Shown here piece by piece: positions 8,068 through 16,640 of a stretch of 64,000 bases of DNA. How positions within the stretch are numbered: the stretch's first letter is position 1; each line of letters begins with the position of its first letter. The stretch is from JAWKIW01 sp046331175 (GTDB taxonomy: Bacteria; Actinomycetota; Acidimicrobiia; Acidimicrobiales; Acidimicrobilacustridaceae). The DNA lies in contig JAXLRI010000010.1 in assembly GCA_046331175.1 (NCBI GenBank), forward strand, positions 1 to 64,000, in the 5' to 3' direction. Both the position numbers and the translations under genes were made by a program. The notes beneath the pieces are model-generated. The model was not told the DNA's origin and searched no databases. It saw only the letters and a program-made list of their open reading frames with translations.

Positions 8068-8913
8068 ATGCCCACCACCCGCGCCCCTCGCCGATCCCGC
8101 CCCCTGGCCGGCGCCGCCACCGCCCTGACGGCCGCGGTGCTGCTGGCGGTGCCCCTGCTCTCCGCCCCGGCATCGGCCGACCCGTCCGGCCGCACCCCCG
8201 CCGCCACGTCCGACCGCAGCACGGTCGGCCCGGCGAGCGATCGTCTGTCCTCCGGACCGGCCAACCGGGCGCCGGACCTACCCACCACGTGCCGTGGCGA
8301 GGCCGTCGACGACGTCGTGCTCCCCGGCGAGGAGTGGGTGGGCACCGCCGAGCGCGACGTCGTGGTGGTGATCGGCCCCGACGCCGAGGTCTGGACCAAC
8401 CAGGGCGACGACCTCGTCTGCGTGTACGTCGCCGACACCGGCTACCACGGCGGCGGTTCGCACGTGGTGACCAGCTACGGCGCGGACACCGTCATCACCT
8501 ACGGCGGCGACAACCTGATCGAGACCATGGACGACGCCGACCGGGTGTTCCTGAACGGGGGTGTCGAGGAGGCCGACACCGGCAGCGGGGCCGACCGCGT
8601 CTGGGCCACCGGCACCGACGCCGCCACCGTCGACGCCGGCACGGGGACCGATCTCGTGGTCGGCGGCCCCGGGGTGGACCACCTCGCCGGCGGCGACGGC
8701 GACGACGTGCTCCTCGGGGCGGGCGCCGGCGACCACCTGGCCGGCGACGCCGGCGGCGACCTCCTGATCGGCGGCGACGGCCACGACGTCCTCGACGGCG
8801 GGAGCGAGGTCGACGAGTGCCGCGACAGCAGCGGGCCGGCCCAGGTGACGACCATCGCCTGCGAGGCGGTCGTGCTCTCCCCCGCCGCGCCGGTCCCCGA
8901 GGCCGCCGCCTGA
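8068..8913 (+). CDS. Secreted protein with RTX-like calcium-binding repeats
   Basis: A 281-residue product with a Sec signal peptide (basic start, hydrophobic 15-31, cleavage near ASA-DP at about 38). Residues about 190-245 contain glycine- and aspartate-rich nonapeptide-type repeats (GGDGDDVLLG, GGDGHDVLDGG), the parallel beta-roll that binds Ca2+ in RTX proteins. Residues 95-180 look like degenerate versions of the same repeats. Two cysteine pairs are present (C75, C118, C251, C263). There is no type I secretion gene nearby, and the signal peptide suggests Sec export. GGAGG lies five bases before the ATG. Its role outside the cell is unknown. Confidence 0.8.
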   Translation: MPTTRAPRRSRPLAGAATALTAAVLLAVPLLSAPASADPSGRTPAATSDRSTVGPASDRLSSGPANRAPDLPTTCRGEAVDDVVLPGEEWVGTAERDVVVVIGPDAEVWTNQGDDLVCVYVADTGYHGGGSHVVTSYGADTVITYGGDNLIETMDDADRVFLNGGVEEADTGSGADRVWATGTDAATVDAGTGTDLVVGGPGVDHLAGGDGDDVLLGAGAGDHLAGDAGGDLLIGGDGHDVLDGGSEVDECRDSSGPAQVTTIACEAVVLSPAAPVPEAAA

Positions 8914-8934
8914 TCCCGCTCGGCCGACACGCCG

Positions 8935-9594
8935 TCAGCGGCGGGCGCCCTCGCCGTAGCGTCGAGGGGCCCGGTAGCCGGGGTTCTGGTCGGGACGGCC
9001 CCGCCGCGAGGTCCACCGCCACTGCGCCGAGATCCGGCTGCGCAGCGGCCGACGCACCTTGGGCACGGCGTGGAGCCACGCCGCCTGGCACCGGCCGCCC
9101 ATCACGAGGAGGTCGCCGCTGGCCGGCCGGAGGTCGATGGCGTCGGTGAGCTCGTCGTCGGGATCGGACCGGCGTCCGGTGAGGGGTCGGACCAGGAACG
9201 GCCGTGTGGCACCGAGCGACAGGACGCCGATGACCGTGTCCTCGAGCCAGCGCATCTCCCGATCGCGGTGCCACGCGACCGAGTCGGCGCCGTTGCGGTA
9301 GCGGGCCAGGGCCACGCCGTCGAAGGGCGTCCGGTAGCGGGCGGTGATCCAGGTCTGCGCCTCCGCCAGCGCCGGGTGCATGCCGTCGTTGCGCTGGAAG
9401 CCCGAGAGACGGGGCTCGTCGACCCAGCGCTCGTAGCGGAACACCCGCCCCTGCTCCCACCCGACCTGGTCGACCAGCTCATCGTGCACCTGGTCGCCGG
9501 CGGGGACGAGCCTGCGCACGACGTCGACCCACGACGCGTCATCGAGGTCGACCCGCTCGACGACGGGCTCGGCGGCCAGCCAGGACGCGCTCAC
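8935..9594 (-). CDS. AlkB-like 2-oxoglutarate/Fe(II) dioxygenase
   Basis: A 219-residue enzyme with the AlkB-family iron site: H109 and D111 in WHRDRE, H175 in WLHAVPK, and the 2-oxoglutarate-binding arginines R187 and R193 in RSRISAQWR. Earlier residues YRNGADSVAWH match the nucleotide-recognition part of the family. It would remove alkyl lesions from DNA or RNA, although some family members act on other substrates. The GTG start at 9594 is chosen because TAGCGT lies seven bases upstream and because the longer frame runs into the neighbouring gene. It is transcribed away from the flippase-like gene on the same strand. Confidence 0.88.
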   Translation of the reverse strand: MSASWLAAEPVVERVDLDDASWVDVVRRLVPAGDQVHDELVDQVGWEQGRVFRYERWVDEPRLSGFQRNDGMHPALAEAQTWITARYRTPFDGVALARYRNGADSVAWHRDREMRWLEDTVIGVLSLGATRPFLVRPLTGRRSDPDDELTDAIDLRPASGDLLVMGGRCQAAWLHAVPKVRRPLRSRISAQWRWTSRRGRPDQNPGYRAPRRYGEGARR

Positions 9595-9601
9595 CCACCC
9601 G

Positions 9602-9607
9602 ACGCTA
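9602..9607 (-). promoter_or_regulatory. Leaderless-type -10 box of the AlkB-like gene
   Basis: TAGCGT on the minus strand, seven bases before the GTG at 9594. Confidence 0.5.
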
Positions 9608-9716
9608 CCGGCGCCGCCGAGATCACTCGTCGCCGCTCTCGGGGCGCGTGCCGGTCGGCCACCGCTCCCCATCGACCCGCCCGCCCATCCCGTGGCCGCG
9701 GCGCGCCCGGCTCCGG

Positions 9717-12116
9717 TCAGAGCAGCTCGTGGCGACGCAGCCATGCCAGCGTCGGCCACCCCCAGGCCGGCGGGAGGTAGGCCGTGCAGAGCCGGTAGGC
9801 GAAGGTGGCCGCGCCGGCCGTGGTGGGGTCGATGCCGAACGCCGTGAAGCCGGCGATGAGCCCGGCCTCGACCGCTCCCATGCCGCCCGGGACCGGGGCC
9901 AGCCCGCCGATGAGCGACGCGAAGGTGTTGATGACCAGCAGCTCGAGCAGGGGGAGGTGGGCACCGAAGGCCCTGAGGGCGAAGCCGAGGGCGATGGCCA
10001 GCACCAGCTGGCTGGCGGCCTGGCCGCCCAGCATGGTCAGCAGCTTCGCGGGGCGGTGGAGCAGCTCACGCAGGCTCGAACGGGCGCTCTGCACCGAGGG
10101 CCCGACCTTGGTCACCACCGCGTGGCGGAACCGCGGGACGAGCGCGACGACCCCCGACACGAGGGCGATGAGGAGCACGCCGACGACGAGCAGCCGGCCG
10201 CTGCCCAGGCCGCCCGAGCTGTCCGAACCTCCGCCGGCCGACCCCAGGTCGAGCCGGCCGCTGTGGATCAGGAAGGGCAGCGACACCACGATGATCACGG
10301 CCTGGACGGCCCCACCGGCGAGGCTGCTCGTCACCCCGGCGGTGACGGCGGTGGCCGCGCTCATGCCCTGGCGCTGGAAGAAGCGGATGTTCGTCGCGGT
10401 GATGGCGACCGTGCCGCCGACCAGTCCGGTGAACTGGTCGGCGTACTCCAGGGCGACGACCCGGCCGAGCGCCAGCGGCTGCACCACGGCGCCGCGCAGC
10501 GCGGTGGCGACGCACACCACCGACACCTGGGCCAGGGCCAGCACACCGACGATCCACCACCAGTCGGCGCTGGCCAGCGTCGCCCAGAGGTCGCCGATGC
10601 TGCTGAGCTCGCTGAACAGCAACCAGAACCCGAGCAGCGACCCCCCGATGAGGACGAGGTCCGACGCCGACACCCGGTGCAGCTCGGCCAGCTCCGGGGG
10701 GTCGATGCCGAGGCGAGCGGCCGCCGCGGTGCGGACGTCGGCCGCCACCGCCTTGGTGACCTGGGCGCGCCCCCGGCGGTCGAGCGCGCCCCGCTGGCAC
10801 AGGGGCAGGATCCTGGTCAGCACGTCGACCCCGACGGCGTCGGCAGCCGCGGCCACCGCCCGGTCGACGCCGACCACGGCGGCGGTCACCAGCAGCACCG
10901 CGGCGCGGTCGCGGTCACGGTCGGCCTCGGCGGCGGCCAGCTGCACGCCGTGCCAGTCGAGGACCACGGCATCACCGTCGGACGTCAGCTGGATGCTCTC
11001 GCCATCGAGGGCGCCGTGCGCCAGCCCTGCGCCGTGGAAGGCGGCCACCGCAGCCCACACCGCGGCGAGCCCGGCGTCGTCCAGGTCGTCGCCGGTGCCG
11101 TCGACGATCGGTCGGGACCCGGGATCGGCGGCCACCACGTAGGCGTCATCCGACGTCGGCGACGAGCCGATGGCGAGCAGCTGGGGGACTCGCACCCCTG
11201 CCCGCTCGGCCAGGGTGAGCCCCAGGGCCTCGTGCTCGGCCTGCTCGCGCCGGCCCACCACCACCCCGCCGGCACCACCCTTGTCGGCCAGCGCGTGCCA
11301 TGCCCGTTGGAGGGCCCGGGCATCGCTGGCCTCGCGACCGTGGACGTCGACCACCACCGGGCCGGACCCCGTGCGACCGCGGTAGCGGGCCGTGCCCCAC
11401 ACCGGGTGGCCGTCGGGGACCACGTCGGTCACGTCCACGCCCAGCCCAGCCAGGTCGTCGGCCACCTCCTCCGGGGTGGGATCGCCGACGGGCGCCCCGA
11501 ACACGAGACCGGCCAGGCCCGCCGCCGCCCACCCGAGCAGGGCGCTGGCGGCCACGTCGAGCACCATGGCCTGGGCACCGAGCACGAAGCCGCCCAGCCC
11601 GACGGCGATGCAGACGACGAGCAGGCGGCGCATCGGACGAGCGAGGAAGGCGCCGCCGACGGCGACCACCGCGACTGGCAGGGCCACCTGCACGAGCGGG
11701 AAGTGCGACGGGACGCCGAGCGATGCCAGCTCTGCCTCGCGGCTCGCGGACGGGTGGGTGAACGGGGCCAGCGCCACGGTCACCACCGTGGCGGTGGCGG
11801 CGGCGCTGGCCGCGGTGGCGAGCAGCCGCCAGCTGCGGGTGGCGAGGCCCACCGCCACGACCACGAGCGGGATGACGACGATGAGCACCACCCGGGCGGT
11901 GATCCCGATCCAGGGCAGGTCGGTGCCGACCTCCACGAACCACGTGGTGAGCCCGCGATCGCTGGCGGGGCTCGACTGCGCCCACAGCAGCAGCGCCAAC
12001 CCGCCGAGCGTGCCAGCGACGAGGCGGATGACGTCGCCGGCCCGGCGGCGGTCGCCGCCACCCGCCGGGCGCACCAGGCTCCCTCGCCAGCGCCCCGGCG
12101 CCCTCGTCGCAGCCAC
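9717..12116 (-). CDS. Flippase-like membrane protein with an internal pseudokinase domain
   Basis: A 799-residue protein in three parts. Residues about 25-210 hold several membrane helices. Residues about 230-490 resemble an aminoglycoside-phosphotransferase/protein-kinase fold, but the catalytic loop reads HGALDGES (H367-S374): the catalytic Asp is replaced by A369, while the metal-binding Asp survives as D387 in LDW. The C-terminal part, about 510-790, is the multi-helix domain of the lysylphosphatidylglycerol synthase/flippase family (UPF0104), with GLVGGTVAITATNIRFF and PVPGGMGAVEAGLI. There is no soluble lysyl-transferase domain. It may move a lipid across the membrane, gated by the pseudokinase. 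The GTG start at 12116 follows TATCGT by six bases. Confidence 0.8.
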   Translation of the reverse strand: MAATRAPGRWRGSLVRPAGGGDRRRAGDVIRLVAGTLGGLALLLWAQSSPASDRGLTTWFVEVGTDLPWIGITARVVLIVVIPLVVVAVGLATRSWRLLATAASAAATATVVTVALAPFTHPSASREAELASLGVPSHFPLVQVALPVAVVAVGGAFLARPMRRLLVVCIAVGLGGFVLGAQAMVLDVAASALLGWAAAGLAGLVFGAPVGDPTPEEVADDLAGLGVDVTDVVPDGHPVWGTARYRGRTGSGPVVVDVHGREASDARALQRAWHALADKGGAGGVVVGRREQAEHEALGLTLAERAGVRVPQLLAIGSSPTSDDAYVVAADPGSRPIVDGTGDDLDDAGLAAVWAAVAAFHGAGLAHGALDGESIQLTSDGDAVVLDWHGVQLAAAEADRDRDRAAVLLVTAAVVGVDRAVAAAADAVGVDVLTRILPLCQRGALDRRGRAQVTKAVAADVRTAAAARLGIDPPELAELHRVSASDLVLIGGSLLGFWLLFSELSSIGDLWATLASADWWWIVGVLALAQVSVVCVATALRGAVVQPLALGRVVALEYADQFTGLVGGTVAITATNIRFFQRQGMSAATAVTAGVTSSLAGGAVQAVIIVVSLPFLIHSGRLDLGSAGGGSDSSGGLGSGRLLVVGVLLIALVSGVVALVPRFRHAVVTKVGPSVQSARSSLRELLHRPAKLLTMLGGQAASQLVLAIALGFALRAFGAHLPLLELLVINTFASLIGGLAPVPGGMGAVEAGLIAGFTAFGIDPTTAGAATFAYRLCTAYLPPAWGWPTLAWLRRHELL

Positions 12117-12122
12117 CGCACG

Positions 12123-12128
12123 ACGATA
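12123..12128 (-). promoter_or_regulatory. Leaderless-type -10 box of the flippase-like gene
   Basis: TATCGT on the minus strand, six bases before the GTG at 12116. No Shine-Dalgarno sequence is visible. Confidence 0.5.
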
Positions 12129-12184
12129 GAGGTGCGGTGGTCCGGCGCCGGCGATCGGAGGCGATCGGGAGGGTGATCGCGGGG

Positions 12185-13492
12185 TCAGGCCAGCAGGAAG
12201 TCCATCTCGCGGGCGGCCCGCTCCAGGTCGTCTCGGTGGTCGGGGTGGGAGATGTCGATCAGGGCCCGAGTGCGCTCCTCGATCGTGCGACCGCGCAGCT
12301 CGGCCACCCCGAACTCCGTCACCACCTTGTCGACGGTGTTCTTGTCGGTCGTCACGGCGGCGCCGGGCGACAGGCGGGGCACGATGCGCGAGATCGAACC
12401 GCCCCGAGCGGTGGAGTGCAGGACCACGAAGCCCTGGCCCTCGGCGGCGTGCATGGCCCCCCGGGCGAAGTCGGCCTGGCCCCCGCTGCCGGAGTACGAG
12501 CGGCCGCCGATGGTCTCGGAGTTGCACTGGCCGAGGAAGTCCACCTCGACGGTGGCGTTGATGGAGACGAACCGCTGCTCACGGCCGATGACGCGCGGAT
12601 CGTTCACCCAGTCGACCGGCAGCATCTCGACGATCGGGTTGTCGGCCAGCCACTCGTAGGTGCGCCGGCTGCCGGCGGCGAAGGTGGTCACGACCTTGCC
12701 GGGCCGGGTCACCTTCCGGGTCCCGGTGACGGCCCCCGACTCCACGAGGTCGACGAGACCGTCGGACACGAGCTCGGTGTGGATCCCGAGGTCGTGGTGG
12801 TCCGTCAGCAGCTCGAGCAGCGCGTTGGGCACCGAGCCGATCCCGGCCTGCAGCGTGGCCCCGTCGGGCACCCGCTCGGCGACGAAGGCGGCGATGCGGC
12901 GGTCGAGGTCGGTGACCGGTGGCGGATCGACCTCGAGGAGCGGCTCGTCCACCTCGCACCAGCCGACGATCTGGCTCACGTGGACGTTGTTCTCCCCGAA
13001 GGTGCGCGGCATGTTCGGGTTGACCTCGAGGAAGACGGGGGCCTCGCCGAGGAGGCGGGCGGTGTAGTCGGCGTTGGTCCCGAGGGAGAAGTAGCCGTGG
13101 CGGTCGGGCGGGGCGCAGCGGGCCAGGACCAGCGAGCAGCGGGTGGTCCGCCGCAGGATCCTCGGCATGTCCGAGAAGTGGGCCGGCACGAGGCTGGTGC
13201 CACCCGACAGGTGCGCCGACCGCCCGACGGCGCTCAAGAAGTACGACACGTGGTGGAGGCGGTCGCCGTAGGCGCCGTGCAGGTAGGGGTGGTCGAACGC
13301 CGCGTGCATCTGGTGCACCCGGACGCCGTGCAGCCGACCGGCGGCGGCGGCTCCGTCGAGCACCTCGATCAGCCGCCGGGGCTCGCCCGCCGCCAGCGGG
13401 ACGATGACGTCGGCGCCGGCACCCACGTGGTCGAGCACCGCCTCTGGCGCCACCCGCTTGGCCGCCACCCGATCCTCGATGCTCGTGGCCAT
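12185..13492 (-). CDS. Acetyl-CoA hydrolase/transferase family CoA-transferase
   Basis: A 435-residue enzyme of the family that includes 4-hydroxybutyrate CoA-transferase and acetyl-CoA hydrolase. It has the two Rossmann-like halves; visible signatures are LQAGIGSVPNALLELL in the first and QCNSETIGGRSYSGSGGQ with HSTARGGSISRI and VTEFGVAELRG in the second. The glutamate that forms the covalent CoA thioester in this family should be the one in NSE. It would pass CoA between short-chain acids, feeding central carbon metabolism; the exact acid is not clear. GGAGG lies four to five bases before the ATG, a strong ribosome binding site. Confidence 0.9.
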   Translation of the reverse strand: MATSIEDRVAAKRVAPEAVLDHVGAGADVIVPLAAGEPRRLIEVLDGAAAAGRLHGVRVHQMHAAFDHPYLHGAYGDRLHHVSYFLSAVGRSAHLSGGTSLVPAHFSDMPRILRRTTRCSLVLARCAPPDRHGYFSLGTNADYTARLLGEAPVFLEVNPNMPRTFGENNVHVSQIVGWCEVDEPLLEVDPPPVTDLDRRIAAFVAERVPDGATLQAGIGSVPNALLELLTDHHDLGIHTELVSDGLVDLVESGAVTGTRKVTRPGKVVTTFAAGSRRTYEWLADNPIVEMLPVDWVNDPRVIGREQRFVSINATVEVDFLGQCNSETIGGRSYSGSGGQADFARGAMHAAEGQGFVVLHSTARGGSISRIVPRLSPGAAVTTDKNTVDKVVTEFGVAELRGRTIEERTRALIDISHPDHRDDLERAAREMDFLLA

Positions 13493-13591
13493 GGTCCTCC
13501 GTCAGGCGGCCGCCGGTTCGGCGCCACGCTAGGCGCCGCTCGTGAACGGACCGTGACGCGCAGGTTGCCGTCGCGCGCGCCGGGGTCGCCC

Positions 13592-14629
13592 TCAGCCCGC
13601 CAGGTCGGCGACCAAGGCGTCGACGGTGGCCTCGGTGGTCGCCCAGGAGCACACGAACCGGGTCCCGCCACCGACGAAGTCGTAGGCCCGCCACCCGCCG
13701 GCGGCCAGTGCGGCCCGGGCCCCGTCGTCGAGCGACGCGAACACGGCGTTGGCCTCGACCGGGTGCACGATCCGGACGCCGACGACCGCCGCCAGGCCCT
13801 CGGCGAGGCGCGCCGCCATGGCGTTGGCGTGGGCGGCGTGGCGCAGCCAGGAGCCGTCGGCCAGCACGCGGCTCCACGGGGCGGCGACGAACCGCATCTT
13901 GGAGGCGAGCTGACCAGCCTGCTTGCAACGCCAGGCGAACTCGGCGCCGAGCTCGCGATCGAAGAACACCACGGCCTCGCCCAGTCCCATGCCGGCCTTC
14001 GTGCCACCGAAGGACATCACGTCGACGCCGGCCTGCCACGTGAGCGCAGCGGGGGTGGCAGCCGTGCTCACCAGCGCGTTCGGGAACCGCGCCCCGTCGA
14101 GGTGGAAGCGCAGGCCATGGGCGCGGCACACCGCACCCAGCGCCGCGATGTCGTCGGGGCGGTAGACGGTGCCGAGCTCGGTGCTCTGGGTGATGGTCAC
14201 CGCTCGGGGCTTCGGGTAGTGGAGGTCGGTCCGGGCCGTCACCAGGGCCTCGACCGAGGACGGGTCGATCCGACCGGCGGCCCCGTCGGCGAGCAGCAGC
14301 TTGGACCCGCCGGAGAACAGCTCGGGAGCGCCGCACTCGTCGGTCTCGACGTGGGCGACCCGGTGGCACACCACCGAGTGGTAGGACCGGCACAGCGATG
14401 CCAGCGCCAACGAGTTCGCGGCCGTGCCGTTGAACACGAAGTAGACGTCGACGTCGGTCTCGAAGAGGTCGCGCAGGGCATCGGTGGCCTCGGTGGTCCA
14501 CCGGTCGTCACCGTAGGAGGGCACGAAGCCGTCGTTGGCCGCGACGAACGCCTCGAGCGCCTCGGGGAAGAAGCCCGAGGTGTTGTCGCTGGCGAAGTCG
14601 TACCGCGGTGCGTGGTCGTCGGAGCTCAC
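13592..14629 (-). CDS. PLP-dependent threonine-aldolase-like enzyme
   Basis: A 345-residue fold-type I PLP enzyme of the beta-eliminating lyase/threonine aldolase family. The Schiff-base lysine is K211 in SFGGTKAGMG, the pyridine-binding aspartate D178 in HLDGAR, and the N-terminal SDNTSG plus FNGTAANSLAL bind substrate and phosphate. It would cleave L-threonine or a related beta-hydroxy amino acid to glycine and an aldehyde. The annotated start is the GTG at 14629, because TACGGT ends seven bases upstream and the longer frame has no family similarity before it. A perfect inverted repeat overlaps that promoter. Confidence 0.88.
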   Translation of the reverse strand: MSSDDHAPRYDFASDNTSGFFPEALEAFVAANDGFVPSYGDDRWTTEATDALRDLFETDVDVYFVFNGTAANSLALASLCRSYHSVVCHRVAHVETDECGAPELFSGGSKLLLADGAAGRIDPSSVEALVTARTDLHYPKPRAVTITQSTELGTVYRPDDIAALGAVCRAHGLRFHLDGARFPNALVSTAATPAALTWQAGVDVMSFGGTKAGMGLGEAVVFFDRELGAEFAWRCKQAGQLASKMRFVAAPWSRVLADGSWLRHAAHANAMAARLAEGLAAVVGVRIVHPVEANAVFASLDDGARAALAAGGWRAYDFVGGGTRFVCSWATTEATVDALVADLAG

Positions 14630-14632
14630 CCG

Positions 14633-14651
14633 CCGGACCGTATCGGTCCGG
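14633..14651. promoter_or_regulatory. Perfect palindrome over the threonine-aldolase-like promoter
   Basis: CCGGACCG and CGGTCCGG are separated by three bases. The palindrome contains the leaderless-type -10 box TACGGT (14637-14642, minus strand), which ends seven bases before the GTG start. A repressor bound here would block transcription directly. Confidence 0.5.
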
Positions 14652-14729
14652 CGGTGCGGAGCGACGACCGGACGGCGGCCGACGGGCACGTCCCCGGCCG
14701 CGGCCAACGGGCCGCGGCCGGGACGGCCC

Positions 14730-16457
14730 TCACTTCTGCTTGATCCAGAGGTCGCCCATCCAGGACTTCTCGCCGAGGGTCTGGATGGAGCCGTTCGCCG
14801 CCGGATAGATCCCGTTGACCCGCTCGTTGGCGGCCAGGTTCCACACGACGCGCCCCAGCCAGATGTACGGCACGGCCTGGTTGATGCGCTGGGCCACCTG
14901 CTCGTAGGCCTTCTGGCGCTGATCGGGGGTGGTGGCGGCCAGGGCGTCGTCGATCGCCTGGTCGATCTGGGGGTCCTTGTAGCGGGCGGTGTTCAGCGAC
15001 ACGCCGCCCTTGGGGAGGATGCTCTCCGAACGCCACCACACGGTGTCGGCGTCGGGGTCGGGCATGCCGAAGTTCCGCCAGATCGAGACCTGGTAGTCGC
15101 CGGTGACCACGTGGGCGATGAGCTGGGCCTGGGGCAGCGAGGTGATGCTCACCTTCATGCCGGCCTCGTTCATCATCGACGACAGCAGCTGGGCCTCGGC
15201 CCGGTCGCTGGGATCGTCGCCGGCGGTGTAGGTGAACTCGAGCGGCTGACCCCCGTGGGTGCTCTCGTACTGCTTCACCAGCTTCTTGGCCTCGGCCAGA
15301 TCGTAGGTCGGGTAGCCGCTGTTCTCGGTGTACCCGGGCTGCGTGGGCCCGAACGGGCTGTTGGCGGGCTGCTTGACGCCCTTGGTGATCTCCTGGCGCC
15401 AACGCTCCGGGTCGATCGACCGGGCCACGGCCTGGCGGGCGACGGGATCGTTGAACGGCGGATCCTCGGTGTTGAGGGTGAGGAAGTCCTTCTCGCCGTC
15501 GGCGTACTCGACCCGCTTGTACTCGGGCAGGCCGCGCAGCGACACGACCTGGTCGGGCTTGACGGTGTGCATCATGTCGATGTCGCCGTCGCGCAGGGCC
15601 TGGAGGCGGGTGGTCTCGTCGACCATCACCTTGAACTGGATCTGGTCGAGGTACGGCAGCTGGCGCCCGGCGGCGTCCTTGCGCCAGTAGCTCGGGTTGC
15701 GCTTGAGCACCCACGTCTCGTTCATCGTGTGGGAGTCGTAGACGAAGGGGCCGGTGCCGATCGGCGCGTAGGCCTTCTGCGGGTCGTCGATCATCGACGG
15801 GTGCATCACGTAGCCCACCTGGGTGGTGAGCACGTTCGGGAAGGCCGTCCACGGGTCGGACAGCTTCACCACGACGTGGGTGGGATCGGGTGCCTCGACG
15901 CTCGTGACCGTGCGCAACATGCCCGAGGTGATCGCCGACTGGCGGAAGAAGTCGAGGTCGGCCTTGACCGCCTTGGCGTCGAGGGCGTCGCCGTTGTGGA
16001 ACTTCACGCCGGTCGGCAGCGTGATCGTCCAGGTCTTGGCGCCGTCGCTCGGCTCGATGGCCGTGGCGAGGAAGGGCTTCGCCTTGCCGTCGGCGTCGAG
16101 GGTGGCCAGCGAGTCGAACACCGACGACGCCAGGAAGTACCCGGAGGCAGCCAGCGGCACGCGGGCGGGGTCCATCGCCTCGGTCTCGGCCTCGACGCCC
16201 ATCACCAGGCGGCCGCCCGAGGTCGGGTCGGTGCCGTCGGCCGGTCCGCTCGTGCGGGCCGAGGCCGCCGCTGCGCCCCCGCCTCCGCCTCCGCCCTTGG
16301 CGGTGGTGCTGGTCGAGCCCGCCGAGCTCGACGTCGACGAGCAGGCGGCGGCCAACAGGCCGAACGCCAACGTGCCGGCGAGCAGCGCTCCCCGCCGGCG
16401 CGCCCCCCGACCCGGTCCCACCGGTCGCGACGGCGCGCCGCTCTCCTCGCTCACCAT
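14730..16457 (-). CDS. ABC-transporter substrate-binding lipoprotein, family 5
   Basis: A 575-residue exported lipoprotein. The lipobox LAAAC places the acylated cysteine at C39, followed by a Ser/Thr/Gly linker. The rest is the SBP_bac_5 fold of peptide, nickel and oligosaccharide carriers, with MDPARVPLAASGY near the start, WTITLPTGVKFHNGDALDAK, and the typical C-terminal run YEQVAQRINQAVPYIWLG. It should capture a peptide-like solute and hand it to a permease, but no permease or ATPase gene lies in the window. The start at 16457 has GGGAG eight bases upstream. Confidence 0.9.
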   Translation of the reverse strand: MVSEESGAPSRPVGPGRGARRRGALLAGTLAFGLLAAACSSTSSSAGSTSTTAKGGGGGGGAAAASARTSGPADGTDPTSGGRLVMGVEAETEAMDPARVPLAASGYFLASSVFDSLATLDADGKAKPFLATAIEPSDGAKTWTITLPTGVKFHNGDALDAKAVKADLDFFRQSAITSGMLRTVTSVEAPDPTHVVVKLSDPWTAFPNVLTTQVGYVMHPSMIDDPQKAYAPIGTGPFVYDSHTMNETWVLKRNPSYWRKDAAGRQLPYLDQIQFKVMVDETTRLQALRDGDIDMMHTVKPDQVVSLRGLPEYKRVEYADGEKDFLTLNTEDPPFNDPVARQAVARSIDPERWRQEITKGVKQPANSPFGPTQPGYTENSGYPTYDLAEAKKLVKQYESTHGGQPLEFTYTAGDDPSDRAEAQLLSSMMNEAGMKVSITSLPQAQLIAHVVTGDYQVSIWRNFGMPDPDADTVWWRSESILPKGGVSLNTARYKDPQIDQAIDDALAATTPDQRQKAYEQVAQRINQAVPYIWLGRVVWNLAANERVNGIYPAANGSIQTLGEKSWMGDLWIKQK

Positions 16458-16532
16458 GGCCTCATCTCCCTCTCTCGTCGGCATCGCCCGTCCGACCTGG
16501 CCACCACGTTCCGCAGCGACCTCGGGCCGCAG

Positions 16533-16538
16533 AGTAGT
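16533..16538 (-). promoter_or_regulatory. Possible -10 box of the binding-protein gene
   Basis: TACTCT on the minus strand would give a leader of about 70 bases with a Shine-Dalgarno site. No clear -35 box at the right distance. Confidence 0.3.
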
Positions 16539-16640
16539 CAAGGGCCCCACCCCACCTCACGTCGCCCGGCCCGGCCCGCCGGCCGCCGCCGCTCCCTGGG
16601 CACCCGGCGCCGAGGTGGGCCGCGTGCTGGACTGGGGGGC

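Noticed and set aside
14535..16640. A 700-codon N-terminal extension of the sulfatase frame
   Set aside because: It lies antisense to the binding-protein gene and resembles no protein; sulfatase similarity begins at the ATG at 16641.
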